Below the pieces are notes generated by a model. The model ran no database searches and was not told where the DNA came from. It was given only the letters and a program-made list of their open reading frames with translations. From a virus, in IMG/VR virus record IMGVR_UViG_3300044611_001318, positions 1 to 64,000 of that record: a DNA stretch of 64,000 nt; one strand, written 5' to 3'. This document shows positions 28,201 through 37,076 of this stretch, piece by piece; position 1 is the stretch's first letter; each line of letters opens with the position of its first letter. Position numbers and translations under genes: made by a program.

Positions 28201-31200
28201 CCCGATTAATAATTTAGCATCAACTACGTATGTTTTATCTTCAGAAACATTTAATACAACGTCAATTACATTAGAAAATACTCAAACATCAACAATAAAT
28301 TATCATATTGGATTTTATCCAAAACTGATAAATGATTTTTATTTTTTACACAATGGTTCTTATTTATACAACCCAAACTCAGTTACTACTTCATTAGAGA
28401 TACAAAACGCATTACAAACTGCACTTGATAAAAGAGAAATTATTTTATTTAATGCTAATCAATCAAACATACAATCAACAAATATTAATTTAAAAACTTG
28501 GACTGTTTTAATTAAAGTTAGTAATTCAGAAGGTGAAGAGTCTTATACAATATGCCCTTCTTTTGGTACTACAACTAATCAAATTGAAAAAGAATGTTTT
28601 GATAATAATAAAAATAATATAATATCACTATCAAATAACCCAAGTGTTCATAATGGTTCGGTAAGGTTATTTTGGGGGGCACCTAACTATGGGTATTTTA
28701 ATACAACACCAATTAGAAAATCTGGTTATAATGAATATCTTAAAAAAGTTTATCCTGATAAACAAGAACAGGTAAGTTTTGAGTTATTTAGTGAATTTGT
28801 CTATTCAAATATTGAGGAATTATTTTCTGTTTTTGATACTGAAGAATTAAATAATTTTGAAATTGAATTTTTAAAATTTGCAAATCAGGGAAGTTCAAGT
28901 GTTTATTCTTTTGAGTCAATACTTAAAAAAATAACATTCTATAATGAAAAATCTGAAAATATTATTGGTGTTGACTATAACGAAATTGTTAAAAGTATTG
29001 CCACTTCACAAAGTTATGATGTTAATACAACAATAACAAATTCATTACAATATGATGTACTAATTAAACGAGGAAATCCTACGGGATTTGATAAAAATTT
29101 ATTTAACATACTTTCATCAAATCCATCACCGGCAATTGTAAATAGATATAATATCCCAAACTATGAAACAACTCCAAATTCAGTACCGACTAACTTTGGT
29201 CTAACTTATAATGAATCAAAGTCTCTTTATCCAAACGAATGGAAGACTATGGAACTTTACGTTGGGTTTTCAACAATTAATGGGTTAGAATATGATACAA
29301 ATACTTCAGTGACAAATGAAAATTATTTAACTAATTTCTTTAGAGTTTTTAATATAGGTTTCACAGTTGATAACATTAAATTATTTAGAAATTTAATTAA
29401 AATGTATGGGACAACATCAATTTTGGGTAATTCTGGGAATATTGATGTTTTTAGAAATAAAATAGACACTTATTTAAGTGTTACTGATAACTTATCGGGA
29501 GAAACTTTCACAAATTTTATCACATCTTTACAAAAAAGATTAGGTGGAGGTAATACGAATACTGAAAAAATTGATTCGGTTTTAGAAGGGTTCCAGAGTA
29601 AAGTTGAATTATATGACATGTTTAAAGCAATTAATGATAAATGGATAGCTGGAAATGATTATACAAAAATTGATGAAAACTCTGACGCTCCACTATTTAA
29701 AGATTACTTATTTGTTGACAGAGCAAACAGAAATGTTGGTGATATATTTGTTGATATTGCAAAAGTAAATTCATATTTAAAAGGGGCGAATGTTAAAGCT
29801 AACGTTTTTACTGTTGTTGGTTCAATAATCAAAGACCATAATTTTGTTAGTTTTTTAATGCCGTCATACATTAATTTTTATGGAAGACAAACCCCAACTG
29901 GACAGGATGAAACTTCAAAAAATACTGAACCAAATGAATTTGCAAATAATTTGTTTGGAACATTTGATACTGTTGATTATCAAAGTTCAAAACCAAAAAT
30001 GTTAAATATATTTGTAGATAAACCTTCACAACAAACGGATAATAAATCCAAACTTAATGGATATAAAGATGATGGTTTAGATATTACAATATGTGCGGAA
30101 AATTCTGTTGGAGTTGACGCATCTCAAAAAAGAAATTTTTCTTTAGAAAATAGAATAGTTGGTTTTGCGGTTGACTTTGAATTACAAAATCAAGGAGTTT
30201 TTAAAAAAATAAATGTAAGTCAGGATTTAGGTAAGGCTACAAGTGAATCCCTAATGGCTGAGTATAATTTAGCTAACTCAAGTGCGGGAATTCAAACATC
30301 GACACAAAGTGTTAGTTTATACAACATTTATAAAACTAGAAGTTATGCGGCATCCGTAGAGGCAATGGGTAATGTTATGATTCAACCATCAATGTATTTT
30401 GTTTTAAGAAACATACCATTATTCGCTGGTTCTTATTTTATAACTGAAGTTAATCATAATATAGGATTAGAAGAATTTTCAACATCATTTACAGGTACGA
30501 GACAAGCTATTGCAACATTACCAAAAGTGGACACACTTTTCCAAACAATTAAAAAACAATTATTAACTAATTTAGGTAGTACATTTAAAAATCAAGGAGG
30601 GTCTACTACAGGTATACCTAATAATTCTGTACAAATAAAAAATAGTATAACTAATTCTATAATTGGTGGTAAAATAATGTCTAATACACCAAATTGTAAT
30701 AAAGATGAAGCTTATTCTAATTATACAAAATATTCAGAAACTAATAAAAATGAAGGTGCGGATGTTATTGTTTCGGCAATTAAAGTATTACCTACAACTG
30801 ATAAGGTTAGACTTTGTATTTTTATTAGTTGTTGGATTGAATCTGGATTATCTATAAATGAAACTACACATCGTTTACAGTTTTTTGGTAATAATATTGC
30901 GGGGGTAACATTAGATTACGATTATCCTGGTGAACTTAAAAATTACCTCACTTCAAATTTCATGTGTTTAACTAATAACTCTAGTCAATACACACAAACA
31001 TATGCAGTTTTTGAAAGAGAAAACAGTTTATATGAATTTATGATTGCTGCGTATCCTGACAATATTAATAATACAGTAAATAATATAACTGACAAGGATA
31101 TTTTTGCAACTGAATTTTCTAAATTTTGGATTGAATATTTTCCATATAATAAAGTAGTTAACACTCCAACAATTTTTAATGACTATTCACAAACAAATAA

Positions 31201-31279
31201 AGAAAATTATCAAAAACTGTTAAGTAAAATTAAAAAAGGATTTGATATTTACCAAAGTATTATTCCTATTAATGAGTAA
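25220..31279 (+). CDS. Giant baseplate hub protein with C-terminal lysozyme-like domain
   Basis: 2019 residues. The N-terminus (res 110-200) is a beta domain with 'GIKTISYRVGLSYIPTITIN' and 'PTFYLTLKGYYGKAVQYPL', resembling hub proteins of the gp27/late control D type. Near 1730-1760, 'MYFVLRNIPLFAGSYFITEV' followed by 'STSFTGTR' is the usual closing strand set of such hubs. The last 170 residues contain 'CWIESG' with E1874, then 'FFGNNIAGV' and 'SLYEFMIAAYP', a helical pattern seen in muramidases and transglycosylases. It would open the cell wall during injection, the task of gp5 in T4. The middle 1200 residues are unrecognised and Asn-rich. Confidence 0.65.
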   Translation: MESENIYVFPSTCDNIFVINPNKVTNQYGNAEDRNIKQENLIYYANLECDLEPRSRLISGADKTTVKTVSLASMNFLNPTGTGALTTEWTSIQDRTANQNQIANQLLGIKTISYRVGLSYIPTITINLEDVKGRALFESGENSPYSAFFNLPYPTFYLTLKGYYGKAVQYPLILQKFTSSFNSSTGNFDISLVMIGYKFNVLTDITMAELFAVPQMYLKRTNVPQGENTGNQTQTNTQQITQLGYEKIRDVYTDYKNLGLIPKDFPELTVQQLSTKLDNFINYSLAKFGQSNLTPLNDIDTYSQDLTQYRGEIYNFTTSWFNLNLDTTNFFISNPINNVRYKIYTYKLSNFQKLDTVVINNENLKNNTTFGSGEYKIENPIDIENIRTDDTNIDYVETYKQRNNVETVNQEQVTSIVNQIDNLKNLFKESEIGFLFQFDGTSRFLDLTYELDKILNDRKTLIEDKLTKELSSFIQTTSGLGFSPTIRNVVAVIMASAEAFLRLMQDVHKKAFDVRNSEIKKLVTKNDSASQLSPVYPWPQFVVEKNIDGQVKFEIQYPGDNSVISVTKGNNYTIWPEVEFVEEFLKGYLQRETPPVPPIPTNEGINRILISGFDTLPSNEPYSNLAESKFLYEVWERIQTITQYNGFQKNNDSSTNQNILNYLAETESLNVFNALNSGNRENSPRLNFLFKTSNFTKDSYFSELVNLQQDYSIYSQGYFVTDYLKREVNENPNKILFEDLPTIQITNDKEKYMVNYLNSNVHNDISFTDTYPYIDSNWDYVNLAAGQNNSKFKNINSTELSIYYNTYFKKITNFEKSSVVGTNGDKTKLRPYTDYNWRSNEITTPVDLQTFYNNRKPTEFLPTEGFINYIDSNLTNKQTTSILNTPYFVNAIQKGINTTLNGQSSAYLEASYLFLNSLPLSTLKERYLSFENNLNTYSDFIFAGLKKFGGVHRLPYFWILKLGSIWNRYKNYVNNGTDYITSIWTNFNYLNNFDPINNLASTTYVLSSETFNTTSITLENTQTSTINYHIGFYPKLINDFYFLHNGSYLYNPNSVTTSLEIQNALQTALDKREIILFNANQSNIQSTNINLKTWTVLIKVSNSEGEESYTICPSFGTTTNQIEKECFDNNKNNIISLSNNPSVHNGSVRLFWGAPNYGYFNTTPIRKSGYNEYLKKVYPDKQEQVSFELFSEFVYSNIEELFSVFDTEELNNFEIEFLKFANQGSSSVYSFESILKKITFYNEKSENIIGVDYNEIVKSIATSQSYDVNTTITNSLQYDVLIKRGNPTGFDKNLFNILSSNPSPAIVNRYNIPNYETTPNSVPTNFGLTYNESKSLYPNEWKTMELYVGFSTINGLEYDTNTSVTNENYLTNFFRVFNIGFTVDNIKLFRNLIKMYGTTSILGNSGNIDVFRNKIDTYLSVTDNLSGETFTNFITSLQKRLGGGNTNTEKIDSVLEGFQSKVELYDMFKAINDKWIAGNDYTKIDENSDAPLFKDYLFVDRANRNVGDIFVDIAKVNSYLKGANVKANVFTVVGSIIKDHNFVSFLMPSYINFYGRQTPTGQDETSKNTEPNEFANNLFGTFDTVDYQSSKPKMLNIFVDKPSQQTDNKSKLNGYKDDGLDITICAENSVGVDASQKRNFSLENRIVGFAVDFELQNQGVFKKINVSQDLGKATSESLMAEYNLANSSAGIQTSTQSVSLYNIYKTRSYAASVEAMGNVMIQPSMYFVLRNIPLFAGSYFITEVNHNIGLEEFSTSFTGTRQAIATLPKVDTLFQTIKKQLLTNLGSTFKNQGGSTTGIPNNSVQIKNSITNSIIGGKIMSNTPNCNKDEAYSNYTKYSETNKNEGADVIVSAIKVLPTTDKVRLCIFISCWIESGLSINETTHRLQFFGNNIAGVTLDYDYPGELKNYLTSNFMCLTNNSSQYTQTYAVFERENSLYEFMIAAYPDNINNTVNNITDKDIFATEFSKFWIEYFPYNKVVNTPTIFNDYSQTNKENYQKLLSKIKKGFDIYQSIIPINE

Positions 31280-31295
31280 TTTCATTATTGATGAA

Positions 31296-31303
31296 TATTT
31301 ATA
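31296..31303 (+). promoter_or_regulatory. TATTTATA late-promoter-like motif
   Basis: It ends 13 bases before the ATG at 31317, with an A/T-rich leader. Confidence 0.4.
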
Positions 31304-31316
31304 ATAAAATAATATT

Positions 31317-31541
31317 ATGAACACTAAACAAATTTTAGATAGATACTTGGGTAAGAGTACACGAATTACTGAAACTGATAAAGGAAATGGTTTTAAAGAA
31401 GTGTGTGATTTAGATACTGGTGATTGTTATACAATCAGAATGAAGGATGGATTAATTGAAAGAGTTAACAATACTCTTAATACTAATAAAAAAATAAACG
31501 TAGAAACAACACAAGGTTTCAAACAATTACTGAACGGTTAA
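31317..31541 (+). CDS. Small protein of unknown function
   Basis: 74 residues, highly charged, with 'DLDTGDCYTIRMKDGLIERV' in the middle. A basic helical N-terminus of 16 residues ends in 'RITE', which fits an IxE prohead-protease site. It is one base from the next gene and shares its upstream motif, so the two are probably made together late in infection. It may be an internal head protein; nothing in the sequence proves this. Confidence 0.6.
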   Translation: MNTKQILDRYLGKSTRITETDKGNGFKEVCDLDTGDCYTIRMKDGLIERVNNTLNTNKKINVETTQGFKQLLNG

Positions 31542-31542
31542 G

Positions 31543-32205
31543 ATGGCAATTTCAGAAACAATTATTGAAGAGTTAAGAAGATATAATAAAATTAATAATT
31601 ATATTACCGAACAAGAAACGGGATTACCACCGGCACCTGAAGGTGACCCTAACGCGGCTTTACCACCGGCACCTGATGCTGAAGCTTTACCACCGGCACC
31701 TGACGCTGGTATGGGAGCGGCAACACCACCAACTGCAGAACCTATTGATGTGGCATCAGACCCTGATGTTGAAAAACTTGATGACGAAAATGAATCATCA
31801 GAAACTGAAGAATTAGAAATTACTGATTTAGTAAAATCACAACAAAATATTGAAACAAAACAAGAAGAATATTTTAATAATTTATTTAACCAATTAACTG
31901 ATTTAGAAAGTAAGTTAAGTAATATGGAAAATATTTTTACTAAATTAAATGATATCGAAGCTAAGATTGAAAAATACAGAGAAAAAACTCCACAAGAAAA
32001 ACTTGAACTAAGAAGTTTAGACTCAGGGCCATTCAATCAAAAATTGACTGACTTTTTTGTTGACAAACAAGAAGATATTGAAAAGTCAGGAAAAAATGAA
32101 TATGTTTTAACAACTGATGAAGTTGAAGATTTTACTCCTTCAGAAATTAAAACAACTTTTAACAATTACGGAGAAGAAACACAATACAAACCTTTGAAAT
32201 TCTAA
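31543..32205 (+). CDS. Acidic Pro/Ala-repeat and coiled-coil protein, possible head core/scaffold
   Basis: 220 residues. An N-terminal helix (res 3-20) ends in 'YITEQ', matching an IxE site. Residues 27-60 contain three near-copies of 'LPPAPDA'. A very acidic stretch (70-95) and a coiled coil follow: 'QQNIETKQEEYFNNLF' and 'LESKLSNMENIFTKLNDIEA'. The C-terminus is 'SEIKTTFNNYGEETQYKPLKF'. Acidic, helical composition with a possible leader recalls T4 prohead core proteins, but the gene is next to replication genes rather than capsid genes. Function is inferred only. Confidence 0.6.
   Translation: MAISETIIEELRRYNKINNYITEQETGLPPAPEGDPNAALPPAPDAEALPPAPDAGMGAATPPTAEPIDVASDPDVEKLDDENESSETEELEITDLVKSQQNIETKQEEYFNNLFNQLTDLESKLSNMENIFTKLNDIEAKIEKYREKTPQEKLELRSLDSGPFNQKLTDFFVDKQEDIEKSGKNEYVLTTDEVEDFTPSEIKTTFNNYGEETQYKPLKF
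31624..31710 (+). repeat. Three-copy LPPAPDA-type coding repeat
   Basis: In-frame near-repeats of ttaccaccggcacctgatgc encode LPPAPEG, LPPAPDA and LPPAPDA. Confidence 0.8.
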
Positions 32206-32274
32206 ATTTCAAATTTGACTATTACGGCTGACACACTTATACTTGAATATTAACTAATAAATTATACACACAAA

Positions 32275-33114
32275 ATGGCGACAAATTCCCTAGATGCTGT
32301 ACTCGCACAGTATGAAAAAGCGAAAAGTGGAGGTAACTCTGCAAACAAAATGTCTCAAGAAGACAGAATGAAAAAATATTTTGCAGCAATCTTGATGCAA
32401 AATGAGAACTCAGGACAGAAACGTCTTCGTATTCTACCTACACCTGATGGGTCATCACCCTTCAAAGAAGTATGGTACCACGAAGTACAAGTTGAGGGTA
32501 AATGGAATAAAATCTATGACCCAGGAAAGAACGATAACGAGCGTTCACCTTTGACTGAAATTCATGATGAATTAATGTCAACAGGTAAAGAGTCTGATAA
32601 AGAACTTGCAAAGGCGTATAAGCCACGTAAATTCTATATCGTTAAAGTGGTTGACCGTGATAACGAAGCGGACGGAGTTAAGTTCTGGCGTTTTAAACAC
32701 AACTACAAGAACGAAGGTATTCTTGATAAAATCATTCCGATTTGGAAAGCTAAAGGTGATATCACTGACCCTGTTAATGGTCGTGACCTTATCATAGAAT
32801 TGACAAAGGCAAAGACACCAAAAGGTGCTACTTACACAGTTATTCAGACTGTTATGCATGATGACCCAACACCTGTTCACACAGACGCTGAGACTGCTAA
32901 GGCTTGGACTGAAGACCCACTTACTTGGATGGATGTTTACTCTAAGAAACCTGTTGAGTATTTGGAAGCAATTGCTCGTGGAGAAACTCCAAGATGGTCA
33001 TCTGATTTAGGTAAATACGTTTATGGTGATAGTTCATCTGACGAAGGTACTATCGGTGGTTCATATGTTGACCCACAGGCAGAAGCAGAACCAGATGGTG
33101 ATTTACCATTCTAA
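32275..33114 (+). CDS. 32: Single-stranded DNA-binding protein, gp32-type
   Basis: 279 residues. The core fits T4 gp32: a basic 'KMSQEDRMKKYFAAI' region, 'KRLRILPTPDGSSPFKEVWYH', a 'FYIVKVVDRDN' strand and 'FWRFKHNYKNEGILDKI'. The zinc-binding Cys of T4 gp32 are absent; there are no Cys. The C-terminus is acidic and ends 'EPDGDLPF', very like the bacterial SSB tip (DDDIPF) and unlike T4's. It coats ssDNA at the fork and organises UvsX and the polymerase. It is followed by a strong terminator and lies just before uvsX. Confidence 0.85.
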   Translation: MATNSLDAVLAQYEKAKSGGNSANKMSQEDRMKKYFAAILMQNENSGQKRLRILPTPDGSSPFKEVWYHEVQVEGKWNKIYDPGKNDNERSPLTEIHDELMSTGKESDKELAKAYKPRKFYIVKVVDRDNEADGVKFWRFKHNYKNEGILDKIIPIWKAKGDITDPVNGRDLIIELTKAKTPKGATYTVIQTVMHDDPTPVHTDAETAKAWTEDPLTWMDVYSKKPVEYLEAIARGETPRWSSDLGKYVYGDSSSDEGTIGGSYVDPQAEAEPDGDLPF

Positions 33115-33120
33115 TTTATA

Positions 33121-33159
33121 AAAGGTTGGACACTAACATACACAAAGTGTCCAACCTTT
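33121..33159 (+). terminator. Strong terminator after the ssDNA-binding gene
   Basis: A perfect 14-bp stem (33121-33134 with 33146-33159) with an 11-base loop, followed by gctattttt. Confidence 0.88.
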
Positions 33160-33199
33160 GCTATTTTTAAACAACAAACAAATTAAATCATAGACATTT

Positions 33200-34192
33200 A
33201 TGGCAATAAAGAAAAAAGAATTTTCATTAGATGCAATCAAAGACAAATATTCAACCAAGACAAAATATAAAGAAACAGACTTTTATGAGGTCGGTGAAGC
33301 TTTCCATAATAGTTGCGGTTTACCTGGTCCTGCTTTGGGTAACATCAACATGTTCTTGGGTCACTCGAACTCTTCAAAAACGACCGCGCTTGTCAAAGCC
33401 GCTGTGTCTGTACAGAAGAAGGGGCATTTGCCTGTTTTTATTATCACCGAGAAAAAATGGAGCTGGGACCATGCAGTAGAACTTGGTCTTGAAGCTAAAA
33501 TGGTAGACGGAGAATGGGATGGTCAATTTATCTTTAATGATAACTTTGACTATATTGAACAAGTTACAGATTACATTAACGAACTATTAGACGAACAAGA
33601 AAAAGGTAATATTCCTTATTCTCTTTGTTTCCTTTGGGATTCAGTTGGTTCAGTTCCTTGTAAGATGACATTTGACGGTAAGGGTGGAAAACAACATAAC
33701 GCATCTGTATTAGCTGATAAGATTGGTATGGGTATTCAGGCTCGTATTACCAAATCTCGTAAGGAAGATTATCCATACACAAACACAATGGTGGTAGTTA
33801 ATCAACCTTGGGTTGAATTACCTGACAATCCATTTGGACAACCAACAATTAAAGCAAAAGGTGGTGAAGCTCTTTGGTTGGCATCGGCTCTTGTATTCTT
33901 GTTTGGTAATCAGAAAAATGCTGGTATTAACCACATTACTGCCACTAAAAATGGTAGAACGGTATCTTACGCTATCAGAACAAAAATATCTGTCCTAAAG
34001 AACCATATCAATGGATTAGGGTATAAAGATGGTAAGATTATCGCAACTGCTCAAGGATATATTGCTGACGATAAAGATGCTCTTGAAACATATAAGAAAG
34101 AGTATTCACAATATTGGAACGCAATCCTTACAGGAACAGGTGAAATAACTCTTGACGAGACTGAAGAAACTTTTACAAACGAACAATTTTAA
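33200..34192 (+). CDS. uvsX: UvsX/RecA-like recombinase
   Basis: 330 residues. Walker A is 'GHSNSSKTT' (G54-K60-T61), with Ser in place of the usual Gly, as in T4 UvsX ('GPSKSFKS'). 'PVFIITEKKWSW' carries the catalytic Glu, and 'SLCFLWDSVGSVP' is Walker B. 'MVVVNQPWVE' and 'KAKGGEALWLASALVFLF' fit the RecA core. It drives strand exchange and recombination-dependent replication with gp32 and the SNF2 helicase. First gene of a tight replication operon (uvsX, nuclease, unknown, helicase). Confidence 0.93.
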   Translation: MAIKKKEFSLDAIKDKYSTKTKYKETDFYEVGEAFHNSCGLPGPALGNINMFLGHSNSSKTTALVKAAVSVQKKGHLPVFIITEKKWSWDHAVELGLEAKMVDGEWDGQFIFNDNFDYIEQVTDYINELLDEQEKGNIPYSLCFLWDSVGSVPCKMTFDGKGGKQHNASVLADKIGMGIQARITKSRKEDYPYTNTMVVVNQPWVELPDNPFGQPTIKAKGGEALWLASALVFLFGNQKNAGINHITATKNGRTVSYAIRTKISVLKNHINGLGYKDGKIIATAQGYIADDKDALETYKKEYSQYWNAILTGTGEITLDETEETFTNEQF

Positions 34193-34201
34193 TTTTAGTT
34201 C

Positions 34202-35206
34202 GTGAAAAAAACACTACTTGTTGACGGAAACAATCTAATGAAAATTGGGTTTCATGGTGTGAAGGATTACTTCCACAATGGAGAACACATTGGAGCGTTG
34301 TATCATTTTATGAATACACTTCGTAAATTTATAAATGAACAAAACTTTGACAAGGTAGTAGTATTTTGGGATGGTGAAGATTCCACGAGTTTACGTGGAA
34401 TTCTTTACCCCAAATACAAACAAAACCGACGATTGGTTATGGAGGATGCAATCTTTATGTCCTATCTAAAACAAAAAAATCGTATCAAACAATATTTGGA
34501 AGAAGTCTATATAAGACAATTAGAGATTAGTGGAAGAGAAGCTGATGATTTAATTGCTTATTATTGTCAAGTATCTGAAAATGAAGATAAATTAATTTTT
34601 TCATCAGACAGAGACTTAACACAACTTATTTCCGAAAACGTGTCCATATACTCACCATCAGTTAAAGCTACGTTTAAACAGGGGGATAAGATTAAATTTG
34701 ACGACTTTGAGTACCCACACTATAACGTAAAGACATTGAAGATATTAATTGGTGATAAATCAGATAATATTGAAGGCATCTATCTTTTGGGTGAAAAAAC
34801 TTTAGTTAAATTTTTTCCTCAAATACTTGAAACAGAAGTTTCTTATAACGATATTTTAACAAGAGCTGAAAATTTATTAAAAGAGAATAAAGACAATCAA
34901 GCTCTAAAGAATCTTTTAACAGGTAAAACAAAATCAGGTATTTTTGAAAAAGAATTTTTCCAAGTTAATGAACAGATTGTTGACTTATCTAATCCTTTAT
35001 TGAGTGATGAAGACAAAGAAGAAATACTATCAATTGTTACCGAAAAATTAGATATTGAAGGTAGAAGTTACAAGAACTTAATTAAGTATATGGTTCAAGA
35101 CGGGTTATTTAAATACCTACCAAAGGGTGACGACTCATGGACATACTTCATCCAACCGTTCATGAAGTTAACAAGAAAAGAAAAAACAAAAACAAACAAA
35201 AAATAA
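34202..35206 (+). CDS. rnh: 5'-3' exonuclease / RNase H, FEN-type
   Basis: 334 residues, starting at GTG 9 bases after uvsX. PIN/FEN acids are visible: D8 in 'LVDGNN', 'VFWDGED', 'GREADDLIAYY' and 'FSSDRDLTQLI'. The helix-3-turn-helix part is 'KILIGDKSDNIEGI'. It should remove RNA primers and 5' flaps on the lagging strand, as T4 RNase H does (305 residues). The C-terminus is basic ('LTRKEKTKTNKK'), possibly for DNA or gp32 contact. Confidence 0.92.
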   Translation: MKKTLLVDGNNLMKIGFHGVKDYFHNGEHIGALYHFMNTLRKFINEQNFDKVVVFWDGEDSTSLRGILYPKYKQNRRLVMEDAIFMSYLKQKNRIKQYLEEVYIRQLEISGREADDLIAYYCQVSENEDKLIFSSDRDLTQLISENVSIYSPSVKATFKQGDKIKFDDFEYPHYNVKTLKILIGDKSDNIEGIYLLGEKTLVKFFPQILETEVSYNDILTRAENLLKENKDNQALKNLLTGKTKSGIFEKEFFQVNEQIVDLSNPLLSDEDKEEILSIVTEKLDIEGRSYKNLIKYMVQDGLFKYLPKGDDSWTYFIQPFMKLTRKEKTKTNKK

Positions 35207-35214
35207 CATAAATT

Positions 35215-35667
35215 ATGAAAGAACAAGACATTACCAAACTGGAATTCTTGATGACGGTAAACAACAATTTTATCGTACAACGTTTTTTTAACGTTAAGGG
35301 GTATAGCCCAAAGGCTCACAACTCGGCTGAGTTGATTGATTTGATGGATGGTTTCATTTCAGAATTGAAAGAAAATTTCAAGATGAAAACTGTAAACTAT
35401 ATGTTGGACAATCAATATCAGATTAGTGAAGACCCTGAGGTATTGAACACATCATTTACTGATGGACCTGAGTCGTTTAACATCTATATCAAAAATGGTG
35501 ATACGACAATGTGTCATTATACGTTTGATGCTAAACTTTATCCACCTAAGGTGAGATACACCGTAGACATACGCCCGTTCCTAAAAGGTATCCTTTTTGG
35601 TCTTACTGACGTGTTGTCATCTAGAAATTTAACACACGAATACATGGGTTATCAGCTGGCTCGTTGA
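35215..35667 (+). CDS. Unknown protein of the replication operon
   Basis: 150 residues, 8 bases after the nuclease gene and 25 before the helicase gene. It looks globular: an N-terminal helical part ('SAELIDLMDGFISELKENF') and a beta C-terminal part ('MCHYTFDAKLYPPKVRYTVD'). No motif is recognised. The position suggests an accessory replication factor. The helicase loader gp59 lies elsewhere in T4 and no similarity to it is evident here. Confidence 0.65.
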   Translation: MKEQDITKLEFLMTVNNNFIVQRFFNVKGYSPKAHNSAELIDLMDGFISELKENFKMKTVNYMLDNQYQISEDPEVLNTSFTDGPESFNIYIKNGDTTMCHYTFDAKLYPPKVRYTVDIRPFLKGILFGLTDVLSSRNLTHEYMGYQLAR

Positions 35668-35675
35668 TATTTATT
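35668..35675 (+). promoter_or_regulatory. TATTTATT motif before the replicative helicase
   Basis: It begins at the base after the preceding TGA and ends 17 bases before the ATG at 35693. It is the one clear copy inside the replication block, so it may be chance or may give a late boost. Confidence 0.25.
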
Positions 35676-35692
35676 CTAAAAACAAACATAAT

Positions 35693-37063
35693 ATGGCTGA
35701 CAAAAATTTTGACTATTTGGGAGAGACCTTCCAATTACAACTTCTTAATCAAATGATACTTGATAAGGATTTTTCACACTCAATTATTGAGGTGATGGAA
35801 TCTACTTATTTTGAAAACAAATACTTTAGATTATTTGTTCAGATGGTAAAAGAATACTATTCAAAGTTTGAACACAGTCCTAGTTTTGAGACAATTCAAC
35901 AAAAAGCTAAGAGTGAAATTAGTCAGGAGTTATTATTAAAGATAACTCTTGACACTATTTCTGATATACAGAATGTTACCGAAGAGGGTACTCAGTTTGT
36001 TCAGGAAAAGGCATTGAAGTTTTGTAAACAACAAGAACTTCAAAAAGTTATGGATAAAGCTAAGAAAATCATTGACCATGGTGAGTTTGAAAACTACGAC
36101 ACCTTGGAAGAAATGGTTAGAGGAGCTTTACAGGTTGGAAACGTGGATAGAGGAACGGGAGATGTGTTTCAAGACTTAGATGAGGTATTGGCGGATGATT
36201 ATAGACATCCAATCCCTATGGGAATACCGGGTATTGACAATCTTTTGAAAGGTGGTTTGGCAAAAGGAGAAATTGGTGTTATATTAGCACCCACTGGTGT
36301 TGGTAAATCAACACTGACAACAAAGATTGCTAATCACGCTTTTAATTTAGGGTTTAATGTTTTACAAATTTTCTTTGAGGATAACTATAAGATTATTCAG
36401 AGAAAACACTTTACGTGTTGGACGGGTATAGCACCTGACGAACTTGGTAATCATAAAGAAAAGGTTATGGCTAAAATCTCAGAGATTAAAGAAACCATGC
36501 CAAACAAGTTGATTATGAAGAAGTTACCTTCGGACACATTAACTATGAATCAGATTAAGAATCAGATTAGAAAGTTGATTGCCGATGGGACAAGGATTGA
36601 TGTGGTTATTTTGGATTATATTGATTGTGTAACACCTGAAAAGATGATGGACGATGAATGGAAATCTGAGGGTTCAGTTATGAGAGCATTTGAATCAATG
36701 TGTCATGAATTGGATATTGCAGGTTGGACGGCAACACAGGGTAATAGAAGTTCTATTTCATCTGATGTGGTAACAACTGACCAAATGGGTGGTTCTATTA
36801 AGAAAGCTCAGGTAGGACACGTTATCATCACGGTGGCTAAGTCATTACAACAAAAAGAATTAAATCTTGCAACTATTGCTATCACAAAGTCAAGAATTGG
36901 TAAAGACGGGGTAGTATTTGAAAACTGTAAGTTCAATAACGAAATGTTAGAAATTGATACAGAAAGTACTACAACATTCTTAGGACTTGAAGAACAGAAG
37001 GAAGAAAGAAATAGAAGTAGAATTAAAGAAATTATGGAGAAAAGAAAACAAACAACAGTATAA
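35693..37063 (+). CDS. 41: Replicative DNA helicase, gp41/DnaB type
   Basis: 456 residues, close to T4 gp41 (475). The N-terminal helical domain (1-150) resembles DnaB-type collar domains. The RecA-like motor has Walker A 'APTGVGKST' (K205, S206), the H1a region 'VLQIFFEDN', Walker B 'VVILDYIDCV', and 'GWTATQGNRS' with 'SIKKAQVGHVIITV' near the DNA loops and arginine-finger region. It unwinds the fork 5'-3' on the lagging strand. The gene is followed by nrdB after 13 bases. Confidence 0.95.
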   Translation: MADKNFDYLGETFQLQLLNQMILDKDFSHSIIEVMESTYFENKYFRLFVQMVKEYYSKFEHSPSFETIQQKAKSEISQELLLKITLDTISDIQNVTEEGTQFVQEKALKFCKQQELQKVMDKAKKIIDHGEFENYDTLEEMVRGALQVGNVDRGTGDVFQDLDEVLADDYRHPIPMGIPGIDNLLKGGLAKGEIGVILAPTGVGKSTLTTKIANHAFNLGFNVLQIFFEDNYKIIQRKHFTCWTGIAPDELGNHKEKVMAKISEIKETMPNKLIMKKLPSDTLTMNQIKNQIRKLIADGTRIDVVILDYIDCVTPEKMMDDEWKSEGSVMRAFESMCHELDIAGWTATQGNRSSISSDVVTTDQMGGSIKKAQVGHVIITVAKSLQQKELNLATIAITKSRIGKDGVVFENCKFNNEMLEIDTESTTTFLGLEEQKEERNRSRIKEIMEKRKQTTV

Positions 37064-37076
37064 TTATTAAAACAAT

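Noticed and set aside
31599-32036. 145-codon Ser/Ala/Gly-rich minus-strand frame
   Set aside because: It mirrors the LPPAPDA repeat and acidic coiled-coil gene on the plus strand.
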